Shown piece after piece: positions 9,626 to 22,235 of a stretch of 64,000 bases of DNA. The stretch is from assembly GCF_900141905.1 (NCBI RefSeq), contig NZ_FQZF01000004.1:124001-188000 (forward strand), given 5' to 3'. How positions within the stretch are numbered: position 1 is the stretch's first letter; the number at the start of each line of letters is the position of its first letter. The translations under genes and the position numbers were made by a program. A model generated the notes under the pieces. It was given only the letters and a program-made list of their open reading frames with translations. It was not told where the DNA came from and made no database searches. This DNA comes from Muricoccus roseus. Lineage in GTDB: Bacteria; Pseudomonadota; Alphaproteobacteria; Acetobacterales; Acetobacteraceae.

Positions 9626-10332
9626 GATCGGAAGAGCCTCGTGTATTGCGTCTCGTGGCGCATGGAGAAGAGATCGAGCACTGGTGCGGAGGTACCGACC
9701 TCGTCCAGCTCGGTGGTAAGGGCGGCCTCGGCCGCGGCCTGCACGGCGGGCAGCAGCGTGGCGGTGGCGATCTGGCCATCCGTCTGGCCCAGCGGGACCA
9801 GCCGCACGCCGGCGGACACCAGATTGGCCGCGAAGGCTCCCAGCCAGCTGAACAGCGCGGTCCGCAGCGGGATACCGCTCCAGCCCGCGGCGGCGCCGAA
9901 GGCCACGGGATGCACCAGCCGGCGCGGATGCCGCGCCATGAGGGCGGCGAAGCGCGGCTCCGGCCAGGCGGCGGCGGTGACAGAGGCGAAGGCGGCGCCC
10001 TGCGCGCTGCTTTCCAGCGCGGTTTCGGCGGTGCCGCGCCAGGCGGCGGCCAGCTCGGCCACCTCGTCCAGTGCCGCCGCGTCATCGGCCACGGCGGCAC
10101 GCCAGCTGGCGGAGAGCAGCGGCCCGTCCACGGCGCCCGCGCCGCGGCCCAGCGCAGCCTCCACATAGGCGATCAGCCCGGCGCGGTTAGTCACCGCCCC
10201 ATCCTCCACCGCCGTCTCCAGCCCATGGCTGTAGGTATAGGCGCCCACCGGATAGGCCGGCGATGTCCAGGCCAGCAGCCGGTAGAGGGCGGCGTCGCCC
10301 CCCTGGATGGGGTCAGTGATGGTGGTGGCCAT
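9622..10332 (-). CDS. ureF: Urease accessory protein UreF
   Basis: All-helical urease maturation factor that bridges UreD and UreG during nickel loading. The 236 residues contain the family segments [14 protein letters not shown] near the N-terminus and [16 protein letters not shown] in the second half. The ATG at 10332 starts inside the histidine-coding 3' end of ureE (20-base overlap). A longer open frame exists upstream but would be translated from ureE's His-rich region, giving a Thr-rich shadow, so it was rejected. Confidence 0.95.
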
Positions 10333-10861
10333 GCCCGTGGTCGTGGCTATGGCCGTGATCGTGGTCGTGATTCCCGTGCTGCGGGCCGTGATGGTGCCCG
10401 GTCTGCCGGTTGTGCTCGCCATAGGCGCCGCCCTCCGGGTTGAAGGGCGCCTGCACCGCGCGCAGCGTGGCGCCGAGGCCGCGCAGCATGGCGGTGATCA
10501 CGTGGTCGTCGCGGATCAGGATGCGATCCGCCCCGATCTCGGCCGGCAGGTGGCGGTTGCCGAGATGCCAGGCGAGGCGGGCGAAATGCGCGCGGTCCCC
10601 GGCGGTGATCTCCACCAGCGGCTCCGGCGCCGAGCGCACGGCGATGGTGCCGCCATCCTCCAGCACGAGCCCGTCTCCGTCATGGAGCACCGTGGCCTCC
10701 GGCAGGTCGAGCAGGAAGGCCATGCCGCCTTCCCCGGTGTAGCGGCGGCGGCGGCGGTGCCGGTCGTCGAAGTCGAGCGTGACGGTGTCGCGCGTCTCGG
10801 CGGTGTTCCATTGCCCGGCGGGCAGGACCTTCGTGGCGCGCGGCAGGGTGTCTTCGGTCAT
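10313..10861 (-). CDS. ureE: Urease accessory protein UreE, His-rich
   Basis: Nickel-binding metallochaperone delivering Ni to the UreDFG-urease complex. The 182 residues comprise an N-terminal beta domain, a ferredoxin-like metal domain with the segment FARLAWHLGNRHLPAEI, and a histidine tail (about residues 157-182: HHHGP...[18 protein letters not shown]) that adds nickel storage capacity. The coding DNA of the tail overlaps the ureF start. Confidence 0.97.
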   Translation of the reverse strand: MTEDTLPRATKVLPAGQWNTAETRDTVTLDFDDRHRRRRRYTGEGGMAFLLDLPEATVLHDGDGLVLEDGGTIAVRSAPEPLVEITAGDRAHFARLAWHLGNRHLPAEIGADRILIRDDHVITAMLRGLGATLRAVQAPFNPEGGAYGEHNRQTGHHHGPQHGNHDHDHGHSHDHGHGHHHH

Positions 10862-10869
10862 CTCAGGTC

Positions 10870-12582
<1,713 letters not shown>

Positions 12583-12585
12583 CGT

Positions 12586-12891
12586 CTAGAGCTTTCCTTC
12601 CACGTCGCCGCGGAAGCCGTGCACGATCCGTGCCCCGGCCAGGGGGATCAGCCGCACGGTGCGCGTCTGCCCGGGCTCGAAGCGCACCGCGGTGCCGGCC
12701 GCGATGTCCAGCCGCAGGCCCCGTGCCTTCTCCCGGTCGAAGGCCAGCTCGGGGTTGGTCTCGGCGAAATGGTAGTGGCTGCCGACCTGCACCGGACGGT
12801 CGCCTGTATTGGCCACCTCCAGCTCCGTCACGGGGCGGCCGGCATTCAGCTCGATCTCGCCCTCGGCCGGGAAAACCTCTCCGGGGATCAT
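12586..12891 (-). CDS. ureB: Urease subunit beta
   Basis: Structural beta subunit of the urease trimer, 101 residues, all-beta. Family landmarks are [20 protein letters not shown] at the N-terminus and [18 protein letters not shown] in the middle. It is encoded separately from ureA, as in most proteobacteria, 10 bases after it. Confidence 0.98.
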   Translation of the reverse strand: MIPGEVFPAEGEIELNAGRPVTELEVANTGDRPVQVGSHYHFAETNPELAFDREKARGLRLDIAAGTAVRFEPGQTRTVRLIPLAGARIVHGFRGDVEGKL

Positions 12892-12901
12892 GCGCGCCTC
12901 C

Positions 12902-13204
12902 TCAGCGGATCGGCTGATGGACGGTGACGAGCTTCGTGCCGTCCGGGAAGGTCGCCTCCACCTGGATCTCGTGGATCATCTCGGCCACGCCCTCCATCAC
13001 CTGTTCCCGGGTGAGGACGGTGGCGCCGTCCCGCATCAGCTCCGCCACGCTGCGGCCGTCCCGCGCGCCCTCCACCACGAAGTCGCTCACTAGTGCCACG
13101 GCTTCGGGATGGTTGAGCCGCACGCCCCGCTCCAGGCGCCGCCGGGCCACCTGCGCGGCCATGGCGATCAGCAGCTTGTCCTTCTCGCGCGGCGTCAGAT
13201 GCAT
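12902..13204 (-). CDS. ureA: Urease subunit gamma
   Basis: Small structural subunit of urease, 100 residues, starting [20 protein letters not shown] and ending [12 protein letters not shown], as in the family. It follows ureD by 45 bases. Confidence 0.98.
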   Translation of the reverse strand: MHLTPREKDKLLIAMAAQVARRRLERGVRLNHPEAVALVSDFVVEGARDGRSVAELMRDGATVLTREQVMEGVAEMIHEIQVEATFPDGTKLVTVHQPIR

Positions 13205-13249
13205 CGGTCGTTCCGGTTGGGGAGGGCTGGAAGTATGGCGGGCGCCGGC

Positions 13250-14125
<876 letters not shown>

Positions 14126-14172
14126 GGGTGCCAGCTATAGGGGCGGCCGCCATCCCGGGCCAACCGGGCCGC

Positions 14173-15003
14173 CTACTCCGCCAGCCCGAGCGCCCGCCGG
14201 GCGAAGACCCGGACTGGCGAGCGGAGATCATGCGGCACGAATTTCGCGGCGAAGATCTCGGGCGGCTCGGCTTCCAGCAGCGGGATGCTCTCGGGGCGCA
14301 CTGTCTCCCGGTCCGCCAGGCCATAGGCGCGGCTGGAGCAGGTGGTCAGCACCGCGTGGCGCGTGCGCCGCAAGGCCCGGTTGCGCACGACGGCCGCCGT
14401 GACCGTGGGCAGCGCGTATTCCTCATAGGGGTAGTCGCCGCGCCAATGGTTCTCGTCCATCGGCCAGACCGCCATCATCTGCGCGAAGATCTCGGTCATC
14501 AGCCCGCGCGTAGCGAACATCCCCTCGTAGCGGGAGGTGTAGATGCAGCCGTCGCCGATCGTCTCCACGAAGCGCTGCAGCCGCCAGTCCTCCGACACCG
14601 GTCCCGCCCAGGCACTGCGGCTCTTCTCCGGGTGGAAGATGGCCGGCCGCGCGAAGCCGAGGTCATGCGCCCGGATATGCTCACCGAGACCGGGGCGGTA
14701 CGGGATGTCGGATTCCGTGTGCAGATAGGCATGGCTGTATTCCATGCCGGCGCGCATAGCATGGAGCAGGTTGAGCACGTGGCAGGCCAGGAAGGTCGGC
14801 CGGCGCGAATGGAGATGGGTGGGGTTGATCGTCACATTGGCGGGCAGGTCGAGCGCCTGCAGCAGCCCCTCCCGGACCGCCTCGGCATTCACATGCAGGA
14901 GGTGGTGGCAGGCGGCTTCGCCGCCCATGGCCGCGTTGTAGAGCAGGATCTGCTCGCGGATCAGCTCCGGCTTGCGGTGGACGATGCCGCTGACGAGGAT
15001 CAT
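14173..15003 (-). CDS. Protein of unknown function
   Basis: Soluble-looking protein of 276 residues, with no signal peptide or membrane segment. It begins MILVSGIVHRKPELIREQI and is rich in His, Arg and aromatic residues (SHAYLHTESDIPY, IFHPEKSRSAW, MDENHWRGDYPYEEYALP). The opening beta-strand plus acidic/His-rich middle recalls small glycosyltransferases, but no diagnostic motif is certain. It lies on the same strand as the urease operon, 47 bases upstream of ureD, so it may be co-transcribed with it. Coding is supported by length, composition and spacing. Confidence 0.6.
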   Translation of the reverse strand: MILVSGIVHRKPELIREQILLYNAAMGGEAACHHLLHVNAEAVREGLLQALDLPANVTINPTHLHSRRPTFLACHVLNLLHAMRAGMEYSHAYLHTESDIPYRPGLGEHIRAHDLGFARPAIFHPEKSRSAWAGPVSEDWRLQRFVETIGDGCIYTSRYEGMFATRGLMTEIFAQMMAVWPMDENHWRGDYPYEEYALPTVTAAVVRNRALRRTRHAVLTTCSSRAYGLADRETVRPESIPLLEAEPPEIFAAKFVPHDLRSPVRVFARRALGLAE

Positions 15004-15143
15004 GGGGGCGTGGCCCTGGGCATGGCGGCGGGACGGGATCCGGAGCGGTCGATCAGGGACAGGATGGCCTTAGGGCCGGAGGCGTCGCAGTGTCGGATCG
15101 GATGGCGCGGGGTGCAAGATTGCCTTGCCCCTCTCCAGGCTGG

Positions 15144-16160
15144 TCAGGGGTCACCATGACCGGCGGCCTGTGCCACCTCGGCCAGCAGCCGCTCCTCCTC
15201 GCCGGCATAGCGTGGCGAGAAATGGAAGGGTTCGATCCGGCGCGCACCTGCCGCGCGGGCGATCTCCCCCGCGGCCCGGGTGGTCAGGTGCCGGCGGTCC
15301 AGGGCGATCTCGGCATCGGCCGCGGCGAAGGGGGCCTCGATGAAGAGGATGTCGGCGTCCCGGGCCAGGGCGATGGCGGCCGCGCGGTTGGCCGGAAGAT
15401 CCGCGAAATCGGTCAGATACGCCAGGCGCTGCCCGGGCGTGACGCCGATCAGGCCGCGCAGCTGCCCGAGGGGCTGCACCGGCGCGCCAGGCGCCTCGCC
15501 GCGGCGCGCATAGATGGGGATCGGCTCGTCATCCGGGCGCCCCGCCATCACGGCGGCCTTCAGCGCGGAGAGCCAGGGGCCGGTCGGCAGGCCCTGCTCG
15601 GCCAGCCGGTTGCGCCACACATTCAGATGCGCCTCCTCCTCCAGGGCGAAGCCGAGGCAGGGCGTGCCATGGTCCAGCACGGCGGCCCGCAGGCGGAGCG
15701 GCCCGAGATGCAGCACCGTGCCATCCGGTGAGGCGGGCTGCGCCGGCATCGGCTCCGGCTGGAATCCGCCATGCAGGCGAAAGCGGGTGCGTGGCCAGGA
15801 TCCGGCTGCCTGCACCTCCGTCACCTCGAAGGAGAGATCGGCAGGAATGCGGTTCGCGAGGTTCCAGGTATAGGCCTGCAGCCGGTGGAACAGCCGCTGC
15901 GCGAAGCCCGCGGGGCCGACGAGGCGAAGCCGCTTCTCCCGCCCGATCAGCAGGCGCAGCAACCGGTCGAAGCCGGCCCAATGGTCCATATGGGCGTGGG
16001 ACACGGCCACCAGCCCCACCCGCAGGAGATGCCGGGGCGAGAGGCTGGAGAGGTCCCCGCAATCCAGCAAGACCGCATCCGGCAGATGCAGCGCCTCGAC
16101 ATAGACGCCGGGGTCGCCGGTGCGGCCGTTCAGGAGGCGCGGGTGGAGGCTCGGCCGCAT
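15144..16160 (-). CDS. RNase Z-like metallo-beta-lactamase-fold hydrolase
   Basis: Metal-dependent hydrolase of the MBL fold, about 338 residues. The zinc motif SHAHMDHWAGFDRL (HxHxDH) is at about residue 50, a further ligand region is LDHGTPCLGFALEE, and the C-terminal HFSPRY matches the RNase Z/ElaC-type ending. Its substrate may be tRNA 3' ends or a small molecule; sequence alone does not decide. The ATG at 16160 gives the family-like opening MRPSLHPRLLNGRTGDPGVY; an ATG at 16175 is also possible. Confidence 0.8.
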   Translation of the reverse strand: MRPSLHPRLLNGRTGDPGVYVEALHLPDAVLLDCGDLSSLSPRHLLRVGLVAVSHAHMDHWAGFDRLLRLLIGREKRLRLVGPAGFAQRLFHRLQAYTWNLANRIPADLSFEVTEVQAAGSWPRTRFRLHGGFQPEPMPAQPASPDGTVLHLGPLRLRAAVLDHGTPCLGFALEEEAHLNVWRNRLAEQGLPTGPWLSALKAAVMAGRPDDEPIPIYARRGEAPGAPVQPLGQLRGLIGVTPGQRLAYLTDFADLPANRAAAIALARDADILFIEAPFAAADAEIALDRRHLTTRAAGEIARAAGARRIEPFHFSPRYAGEEERLLAEVAQAAGHGDP

Positions 16161-16248
16161 GGCCCGGAGTGCCATGCCCGGGCGGCGCGGTCGAGCCCTC
16201 CGGCAGCGCCTGGGGAGGAATGCGAGACCCCCAGGCGCCACCGCGCTG

Positions 16249-17766
16249 TCAGAAGAAGCCCAGCTTCTTCGGGCTGTAGCTCACCAGCATGTTCTTGGTC
16301 TGCTGGTAGTGATCCAACATCATCCGGTGCGTCTCGCGCCCGACGCCGGACTGCTTGTAGCCGCCGAAGGCCGCATGGGCGGGATAGGCGTGGTAGCAAT
16401 TAGTCCAGACGCGCCCGGCCTGGATGGAGCGGCCGAAGCGGTAGGCGCGGTTCACGTCGCGCGTCCACACGCCGGCCCCCAGGCCGTAAAGCGTGTCATT
16501 GGCGATCGCCAGCGCATCCTCGTCGTCCTTGAAGGTGGTGACGGAGACGACCGGCCCGAAGATCTCCTCCTGGAAGACCCGCATGCGGTTGTTGCCGCGG
16601 AAGACGGTGGGCTGCATGTAGAAGCCGCCCTGCAGCTCGCCCGGCAGGATGCTGCGCTCGCCGCCGATGAGGACCTCCGCGCCCTCCTGCCGGCCGATAT
16701 CGATGTAGCCCAGGATCTTCTCCAGCTGCTCGCTGGAGGCCTGCGCGCCGATCATGGTGGAGGGATCGAGCGGGTCACCCTGCTTGACCTCGGCGACGCG
16801 CTTCAGCGCGCGTTCCATGAAGCGGTCATACAGGCTTTCATGGATCAGGGCGCGGCTGGGGCAGGTGCAGACCTCGCCCTGGTTGAGGGCAAACATGGTG
16901 AAGCCCTCCAGCGCCTTGTCCAGGAAGTCGTCATCCTCCGCCGCCACGTCGGAGAAGAAGATGTTGGGCGACTTGCCGCCCAGCTCCAGCGTCACGGGAA
17001 TGAGGTTCTGGCTGGCATACTGCATGATGAGCCGGCCCGTCGTCGTCTCGCCGGTGAAGGCGATCTTGGCGATGCGCGGGCTGGTGGCGAGCGGCTTCCC
17101 GGCTTCCAGCCCGAAGCCGTTGACGATGTTCAGCACCCCCGGCGGCAGGATGTCGCCGATCAGATCGGCCCAGAGCATGATGGAGGCCGGGGTCTGCTCG
17201 GCGGGCTTCAGCACCACGCAATTGCCGGCGGCCAGCGCGGGCGCCAGCTTCCAGCAGGCCATCAGCAGCGGGAAGTTCCAGGGAATGATCTGCCCGACCA
17301 CGCCCAGCGGTTCATGGAAGTGATAGGCGATGGTGTCGTGGTCGATCTCGCTCAGCGTGCCTTCCTGCGCGCGGATGCAGCTGGCGAAGTAGCGGAAATG
17401 GTCGATGGCCAGCGGCAGGTCGGCGGCGGTCGTCTCACGGATCGGCTTGCCGTTGTCCAGCGTCTCCGCCCGCGCCAGCAGGTCGAGATTGTCCTCCATC
17501 CGCTGGGCGATGGCGTTCAACAGCCGCGCGCGCTCGGCCGCATTGGTGCGGCCCCAGGCCTCGCGCGCGGCATGGGCGGCGTCCAGCGCGCGCTCGACAT
17601 CCACCGCATCGGAGCGCGCGATCTCGCAGAGCACGCGCCCGTTGACGGGCGAGATGTTGGAGAAGACGCGGCCGCTCGCCGCCTCCACCCATTGCCCGCC
17701 GATGAAGTTGCCGTAGCGGCGCTTGAAGGGGGAATCCGCCACCTGCAGGCCGTCGATCTTGGTCAT
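16249..17766 (-). CDS. NAD-dependent aldehyde dehydrogenase (acetaldehyde type)
   Basis: Oxidises aldehydes (probably acetaldehyde) to acids with NAD+. The 505 residues contain the active-site Glu in LELGGKSPN, the nucleophilic Cys in [12 protein letters not shown], and cofactor-binding [10 protein letters not shown] and FTGETTTG. It most resembles the AcoD/ExaC group. The ATG at 17766 has GGAGG seven to eight bases upstream. An AcoR-like regulator gene lies upstream on the same strand, and a 20-base palindrome at 17864-17883 is a plausible operator. It could complement the alcohol dehydrogenase encoded at 22739. Confidence 0.95.
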   Translation of the reverse strand: MTKIDGLQVADSPFKRRYGNFIGGQWVEAASGRVFSNISPVNGRVLCEIARSDAVDVERALDAAHAAREAWGRTNAAERARLLNAIAQRMEDNLDLLARAETLDNGKPIRETTAADLPLAIDHFRYFASCIRAQEGTLSEIDHDTIAYHFHEPLGVVGQIIPWNFPLLMACWKLAPALAAGNCVVLKPAEQTPASIMLWADLIGDILPPGVLNIVNGFGLEAGKPLATSPRIAKIAFTGETTTGRLIMQYASQNLIPVTLELGGKSPNIFFSDVAAEDDDFLDKALEGFTMFALNQGEVCTCPSRALIHESLYDRFMERALKRVAEVKQGDPLDPSTMIGAQASSEQLEKILGYIDIGRQEGAEVLIGGERSILPGELQGGFYMQPTVFRGNNRMRVFQEEIFGPVVSVTTFKDDEDALAIANDTLYGLGAGVWTRDVNRAYRFGRSIQAGRVWTNCYHAYPAHAAFGGYKQSGVGRETHRMMLDHYQQTKNMLVSYSPKKLGFF

Positions 17767-17863
17767 GCTTCCCTCCGTGCCTCCGTTCGTGGATGGCATC
17801 GGTGAGAGGCTGGCGCGGAGGCGGCGCGCCTGTCATCCATCCCACGGCGGATGCGCCCGGCGG

Positions 17864-17883
17864 CTGTCGCAGTTCTGCGACAG
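17864..17883 (-). promoter_or_regulatory. Palindromic candidate operator upstream of the aldehyde dehydrogenase
   Basis: Perfect inverted repeat with 9-base arms CTGTCGCAG and CTGCGACAG separated by TT, about 98 bases upstream of the aldehyde dehydrogenase ATG. It lies between that gene and repeat copy B and is the best candidate binding site for the AcoR-like Fis-type regulator encoded next door. Binding is inferred. Confidence 0.6.
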
Positions 17884-17917
17884 GCGGCGCCTCATGCAGG
17901 CCCGATGTGGTTGAGGT

Positions 17918-18170
17918 GAGGGCTCCGCCCTCGCCCGCCAAGGGCCTGAGGCCCTTGGAACCCCGTCTGACCGCCGTGGATACCCCGGATAGGTGGGGTC
18001 TCTGGTTGAGGGTGCTTCTTCCTGCCTTTGCCGTCGCCTGAGGTTTCAGACCTCAGGCGCACCGTCAGTTGAGTGATTCCAAACTCGAAAAAGAAGATGA
18101 TGGAGAGGGGGCCGGGGAGAGGAAGAATTCCTTCTTTCTCTCCCCGGGGACAAACCAACAGCCCAGAACG
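17918..18170 (+). repeat. Structured intergenic repeat, copy B
   Basis: Hairpins: 17918-17932, palindrome 17938-17958, stem 18035-18059, large hairpin 18112-18147 (16-bp stem with one G.T pair and TTCC loop). The third stem differs from copies A and D at two adjacent pairs, both compensated. It lies between the acoR-like stop codon (36 bases beyond the large hairpin) and the aldehyde dehydrogenase promoter region. Confidence 0.88.
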
Positions 18171-18182
18171 AAAGCCACCCCA

Positions 18183-19142
18183 TCAGTGCGCCACGCGCAG
18201 CCCCAGCCGGTGGAGCTTGCGGTGCAGCGTGGCGCGGCTGATGCCCAGCGCCTCGGCTGCCGCGGAGACATTGCCCCCGGCGCGGGCGAGCGCGCGCTGC
18301 ACGGCGCCACGCTCGGCCTGCAGCAGGTCGGCCGCAGGGGCATCGGCGCCCAGGAGGTCCGCGGCGGGCAGGGGGCGGCGCAGCCGTTCCGGCGTGATGC
18401 CCAGCGCCTGGCGCGCCGCCCGGGTGGCGCCGATCACGAGGTCGTCGGCATCGATCGCCAGGAGCGCGCCGGCGGCGCGGTCATCGGCCAGCACCACGCG
18501 GGCGCGGGGGAAGGCCTGGCGGAAATGCCGTTCCTCGATGCGCCGTGCCGCCTCCAGCGTCGCGGCCGCGATGAGCCCGGTCACCGCCTCGGTCAGGTCG
18601 GCCCGGCAGGAGGAGACATCGAGCGCGGCGGCGAGCAGCCCCTCATGGTCGAAGATGGGCACGGTGGTGCAGGAGAGGTCGGCGTTGCGGGTGTGGAAGT
18701 GCTGGTCGCGATGCACGGTCAGGGGCCGCTGCTCGGCGAGGCAGGTGCCGATGCCGTTCGTGCCCTCGGCCTCCTCGCTCCAGACCGTGCCGGTCCACAA
18801 CCCCCATTGGCGGAACTGGGCATCGTCGCCGCAGAGCCCGCGGCGCTCCATGGGCACGCCGTGCCGGTCGGTGAGCATGACGCAGCAGCCGATCCCGCCC
18901 ACGGCCTGGAACAGGCGCTCCATCGCGGGCTGGGCCAGGCGGATCATCGGCTCCATCCGTTCCCGCGCCAGGCGCAGCTCGGTGGAGGAAAGGGTTCGGG
19001 GCGGGCAGTGGTTCTCGGGGTCCAGCCCGTAGAGCGTCATGGAACGGCGCCAGGAGGCCGCGATGGCGGAACGCGCCGCCATGCCGTCCTCCAACGCGGC
19101 GCGGATCTGCTCGGCATGCGGGCGGGGACTGGTCCCGGCCAT
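18183..19142 (-). CDS. AcoR-like GAF/Fis-HTH transcriptional regulator lacking AAA+ domain
   Basis: 319-residue regulator. The N-terminal half matches the AcoR/AcxR sensor region (IAASWRRSMTLYGLDPEN, then a GAF domain with TDRHGVPMERRG and SEEAEGTNGIGTCLAE), and the C-terminus is a Fis-type helix-turn-helix (about 280-319: GGNVSAAAEALGISRATLHRK). The central sigma-54 AAA+ ATPase of AcoR, with its GAFTGA loop, is absent, so activation of sigma-54 polymerase is not expected. The ATG at 19142 has a strong GGAGGAAAC site. It is 19 bases downstream of ligD and probably controls the adjacent aldehyde dehydrogenase. Confidence 0.88.
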   Translation of the reverse strand: MAGTSPRPHAEQIRAALEDGMAARSAIAASWRRSMTLYGLDPENHCPPRTLSSTELRLARERMEPMIRLAQPAMERLFQAVGGIGCCVMLTDRHGVPMERRGLCGDDAQFRQWGLWTGTVWSEEAEGTNGIGTCLAEQRPLTVHRDQHFHTRNADLSCTTVPIFDHEGLLAAALDVSSCRADLTEAVTGLIAAATLEAARRIEERHFRQAFPRARVVLADDRAAGALLAIDADDLVIGATRAARQALGITPERLRRPLPAADLLGADAPAADLLQAERGAVQRALARAGGNVSAAAEALGISRATLHRKLHRLGLRVAH

Positions 19143-19161
19143 GTTTCCTCCGCTCGGCGGG

Positions 19162-21114
19162 TTATGGCCCTGCTCGATGGGAGGGGAGGCTAGCACGGCG
19201 TGTCCGGCCGGAGGGAAGGGGAGATTCCGCCGCGGGCAGGGGGCGCGCGGCGGCCTCATACCCCGCCCAGGGATCGGCGCGGCGCAGCCGGGCCGGGGCC
19301 GTGGCGATGGTGAAGGCGCGCGGGTCCAGCCGGGCCGTCACCTCCCGCCAGGAGAGGGGGACGGAGACGGTGGCGCCGGCCCGCGCACGGGGAGACCAGG
19401 CGGCGACGGCCGTGCCCTGCCGCTCGTTGCGGAGGTAGTCGAGGAAGATGCGCCCGGCCCGGGCGCGCTTGGCGAGGGCGGTGGTGTAGCGGTCCGGCGC
19501 CTCCCGCGCGATCGCCTCGCAGAAGGCGCGGCAGAAGGCCTTCGCCTCCGGCCATTCCGCGCGGGGGATGATGGGCACCACCACATGCAGCCCCTTGCCG
19601 CCGGTGGTCTTGGGGAAGCCGGTCAGGCCCAGCGCGGCCAGCCGGTCGCGTATGAGCCGCGCGGCTTCGATCACCCGGGCGAAGGGCAGGCCCTCCTCCG
19701 GGTCGAGGTCGAAGACCAGGCGATCCGGGCGCTCCGGGTCCTCTGCATGTGAGCCCCAGGGGTGCAACTCCACCACCCCGGCCTGCGCCAGGGCGACGAG
19801 GCCCGGCGCGTCCTCCACCGCCAGATAGGGCTTCGCCTCCCCGGCGATGGGGACCCGGCGCAGCAGGGCGGAGGTGCCGGCGCCCGCGTGGCGCTGGTGG
19901 AAATGCTGGCCCGTGATGCCGTCCGGCGCGCGCAGCAGGGTGAGGGGCCGCCCTCCGGCATAGGCGAGGAGCGGTTCGGCCACTGCCGCCAGATACTCGG
20001 CCAGGGCCCGCTTGGTGATACCCTCCTCCGGCCAGAGAGGCTTGTCCGGATGGCTGAGCGCCACGCCCGCGACGGAGGACTGGGCGCGCGAACGCACCAG
20101 GGCGGGCGCGGGCGGCTCGACCTCCCCGGCCGGCTTGTCCTCCCGCAGCGCGCGGAAGCTGGCCTGCCGGAGCATCCCGTCGCCGGTGAAGCCGGCATAG
20201 GCGATGTCGGCCACCAGGCGCGGTTCCACCCAGCGGGCTTCGCCACCCCCGGCTCCCTTCGCGAAGGGCGAGCGCGGCCGCCGCAGCGGAGCGAGGCGCT
20301 GCGCGAGCAGGGCCTCCTTCGCGCCCGAGATGCCGGAGCCCACGCGGCCGAGATAGACGAGCGCCCCATCCCGCCATGCACCGAGGAGCAGGCTGAGCGA
20401 GCCCTTCGCGCCGGTGGCGAAGCCGCCGATGACGAACTCGTCCGAGCCCCGGCATTTCGTCTTCACCCAGGCCTCGCCCCGGCCGGAGCGATAGGATGCG
20501 TCGAGGCGCTTGGAGACGATCCCCTCGAGCCCGAGGCGGCAGGCGGAGTGCAGCACCGCATCGCCCGCCGCCTCGAAATGATCGACGAAGAGCGTGTTGC
20601 GCGGCGGTTGCGCCAGCAGGCGGCGGAGCGCCGCCTTGCGCTCGCCCAGGGGCTGGCCGCGCCGGTCGATGCCGCCCTCGGACAGGAGATCGAACGCATA
20701 GTAGCGCAGCGTGCCGGTGCGCCCCGCATCCAGCGCGGCCTGCAGCGCTGGGAAGTCCGGCTGGCCCTCCGCATCCAGCGCCACCAGCTCGCCATCCAGC
20801 ACCGCATCCGGCAGACGCGCCAGCGCCGCCGTCGTTTCGGGGAAGCGGCTCGTCCAGTCATGGCCGTTGCGCGTGAACAGCCTGGCCCGGCCGCCCCGGA
20901 TCAATGCCTGGATGCGGTAGCCGTCCAGCTTCATCTCATGCACCCAGCCCGGGCCTTGCGGCGGCTGCTGCGCCACGGCGCAGAGCTGGGGCGCGATGAA
21001 GGACGGATCGGCGGGAACCGGCGCCGGGCGCGGGGTGCCGCGCCGTGCCCAGCGGGACCGCGCGCGCGGCGTGTCCCGCTCCGGCCGGCCAGCGTCAGCC
21101 GGCGCGGGCTGCAC
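19162..21114 (-). CDS. ligD: ATP-dependent DNA ligase D (ligase and polymerase domains)
   Basis: End-joining enzyme of bacterial NHEJ, 650 residues. The ligase domain comes first: adenylation motif EMKLDGYRI (about 60-68), [16 protein letters not shown] and WVKTK, then an OB-fold. It is followed by an AEP primase/polymerase domain with [22 protein letters not shown] (metal Asp residues in FDLDP) and [12 protein letters not shown]. The phosphoesterase domain found in some LigD proteins is absent. A GTG start at 21114 overlaps the ku gene by 20 bases, so the two are translationally coupled. Confidence 0.95.
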   Translation of the reverse strand: MQPAPADAGRPERDTPRARSRWARRGTPRPAPVPADPSFIAPQLCAVAQQPPQGPGWVHEMKLDGYRIQALIRGGRARLFTRNGHDWTSRFPETTAALARLPDAVLDGELVALDAEGQPDFPALQAALDAGRTGTLRYYAFDLLSEGGIDRRGQPLGERKAALRRLLAQPPRNTLFVDHFEAAGDAVLHSACRLGLEGIVSKRLDASYRSGRGEAWVKTKCRGSDEFVIGGFATGAKGSLSLLLGAWRDGALVYLGRVGSGISGAKEALLAQRLAPLRRPRSPFAKGAGGGEARWVEPRLVADIAYAGFTGDGMLRQASFRALREDKPAGEVEPPAPALVRSRAQSSVAGVALSHPDKPLWPEEGITKRALAEYLAAVAEPLLAYAGGRPLTLLRAPDGITGQHFHQRHAGAGTSALLRRVPIAGEAKPYLAVEDAPGLVALAQAGVVELHPWGSHAEDPERPDRLVFDLDPEEGLPFARVIEAARLIRDRLAALGLTGFPKTTGGKGLHVVVPIIPRAEWPEAKAFCRAFCEAIAREAPDRYTTALAKRARAGRIFLDYLRNERQGTAVAAWSPRARAGATVSVPLSWREVTARLDPRAFTIATAPARLRRADPWAGYEAAARPLPAAESPLPSGRTRRASLPSHRAGP

Positions 21115-21991
21115 GGCGCTTGGGCGCGGGCGCCTTCTTCGGCGCGGCCTTCTCCGGCGCGGCCTTTTCGGGCGCGCGACGGGCGGGAGCCTTGGCGGAG
21201 GCCTTGGGCGGTTCGCCCTTCAGGCTGCGCTTCAGCGCCTCCATCAGGTCGATCACGTTGCTCTCCTTCGGCGCCTCGGCACGGCGCTTCGGCTTCGTGC
21301 TGCCGCCCTTGGCCTCGACGATCTCGCGCACGGCATCCTCGTAGCGGTCGCGGAACTCCTCCGGGTCGAAGGGGCCGGCGGTCTGCGCGATGATCTGCTT
21401 CGCGATCTCCACCATCTGCGGCGTCACCTTCGCATCCGGGATGGCGCCGAGCGTCTCGCTGTCGGATCGCACCTCGTCATGCGAGCGCAGCGTGCTCACC
21501 AGCATGCCGTTCTGGCGCACCTCAATCGCGACCTGCCGCTCGCGGTTGGCCATCACCACCTTGCCCAGGCCGATGCGCTTCTGCCCCGCCATCGCCTCCC
21601 GGATCACCGCGAAGGGTTCCGCCGCCGTCTTGCCGGAGGGCACCATGTAATAGGGCTGGTCCCAGTAGAGCCGGTCGATCTCGTCCGCCGCCACGAAGCG
21701 TTCGATGTCGATCACCTTCGTGCTCTCGAGCTTGATGCCCTTCAGCTCCTCCTCGCTAACGATGATGTATTCGCCCTTCGACACCTCGAAGCCGCGGACG
21801 AGCTGGCGGCGGTCCACCAGCTTGCCGATCTCGGGATCACACCACTTCTGCTTCACCCGGTTGTGCGTGTCGGGGTTCAGAAGATGGAAGTGCACCGAAT
21901 CCGGCGGCTCCCCCACCGCCTTGTGAAGGGCGACGGGGCAGGTGACGAGGGACAGGCGAAGATGGCCCTCCCAGGTTGGGCGAGCAGGCAT
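21095..21991 (-). CDS. ku: Non-homologous end-joining protein Ku
   Basis: Homodimeric DNA-end-binding ring protein that recruits LigD. The 298 residues have the Ku core beginning [19 protein letters not shown], with [12 protein letters not shown] and [15 protein letters not shown], and a basic Ala/Pro/Lys C-terminal tail (from about 255) that probably adds DNA affinity. The ATG at 21991 matches the family start. The 5' region contains a 7-bp inverted repeat at 22013-22034. Confidence 0.97.
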   Translation of the reverse strand: MPARPTWEGHLRLSLVTCPVALHKAVGEPPDSVHFHLLNPDTHNRVKQKWCDPEIGKLVDRRQLVRGFEVSKGEYIIVSEEELKGIKLESTKVIDIERFVAADEIDRLYWDQPYYMVPSGKTAAEPFAVIREAMAGQKRIGLGKVVMANRERQVAIEVRQNGMLVSTLRSHDEVRSDSETLGAIPDAKVTPQMVEIAKQIIAQTAGPFDPEEFRDRYEDAVREIVEAKGGSTKPKRRAEAPKESNVIDLMEALKRSLKGEPPKASAKAPARRAPEKAAPEKAAPKKAPAPKRRAARAG

Positions 21992-22235
21992 GACGGCATC
22001 CCCAGGCGACTGATCCTTCCGCTCAACGAAGGATGTCGGCGGCAGTTTTTCGAAGGAAATCCGAATCTTAGCGGTTCGGCATGACGTCCTCGGGAGAGTC
22101 ATTCCCGCCAGCCTGCTAGCGGCTGGACCTGCGTTCCCGTGTGAAGTTCCGGCTGGAAACCTTGATTCGCCAGCGAAAGCGCCCGGCGCGTTGAATCCTT
22201 CGCGGAGCCCCGGCGTTACCCTGTCTTCAACGCGG
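21992..22235. other. Intergenic region between ku and a divergent small gene
   Basis: No gene is seen. It holds two small inverted repeats: ATCCTTC/GAAGGAT (22013-22034) and CCAGCC/GGCTGG (22108-22126), the first in the ku leader. Promoters for both flanking genes must lie here, but none is convincing by eye. Confidence 0.5.

Noticed and set aside
17767-17863. Possible sigma-54 promoter ahead of the aldehyde dehydrogenase
   Set aside because: A GGCACGGAGGGAAGC stretch superficially resembles -24/-12 elements, but its GG-to-GC spacing is 11 instead of 10 and it abuts the start codon, where it serves as the ribosome site.
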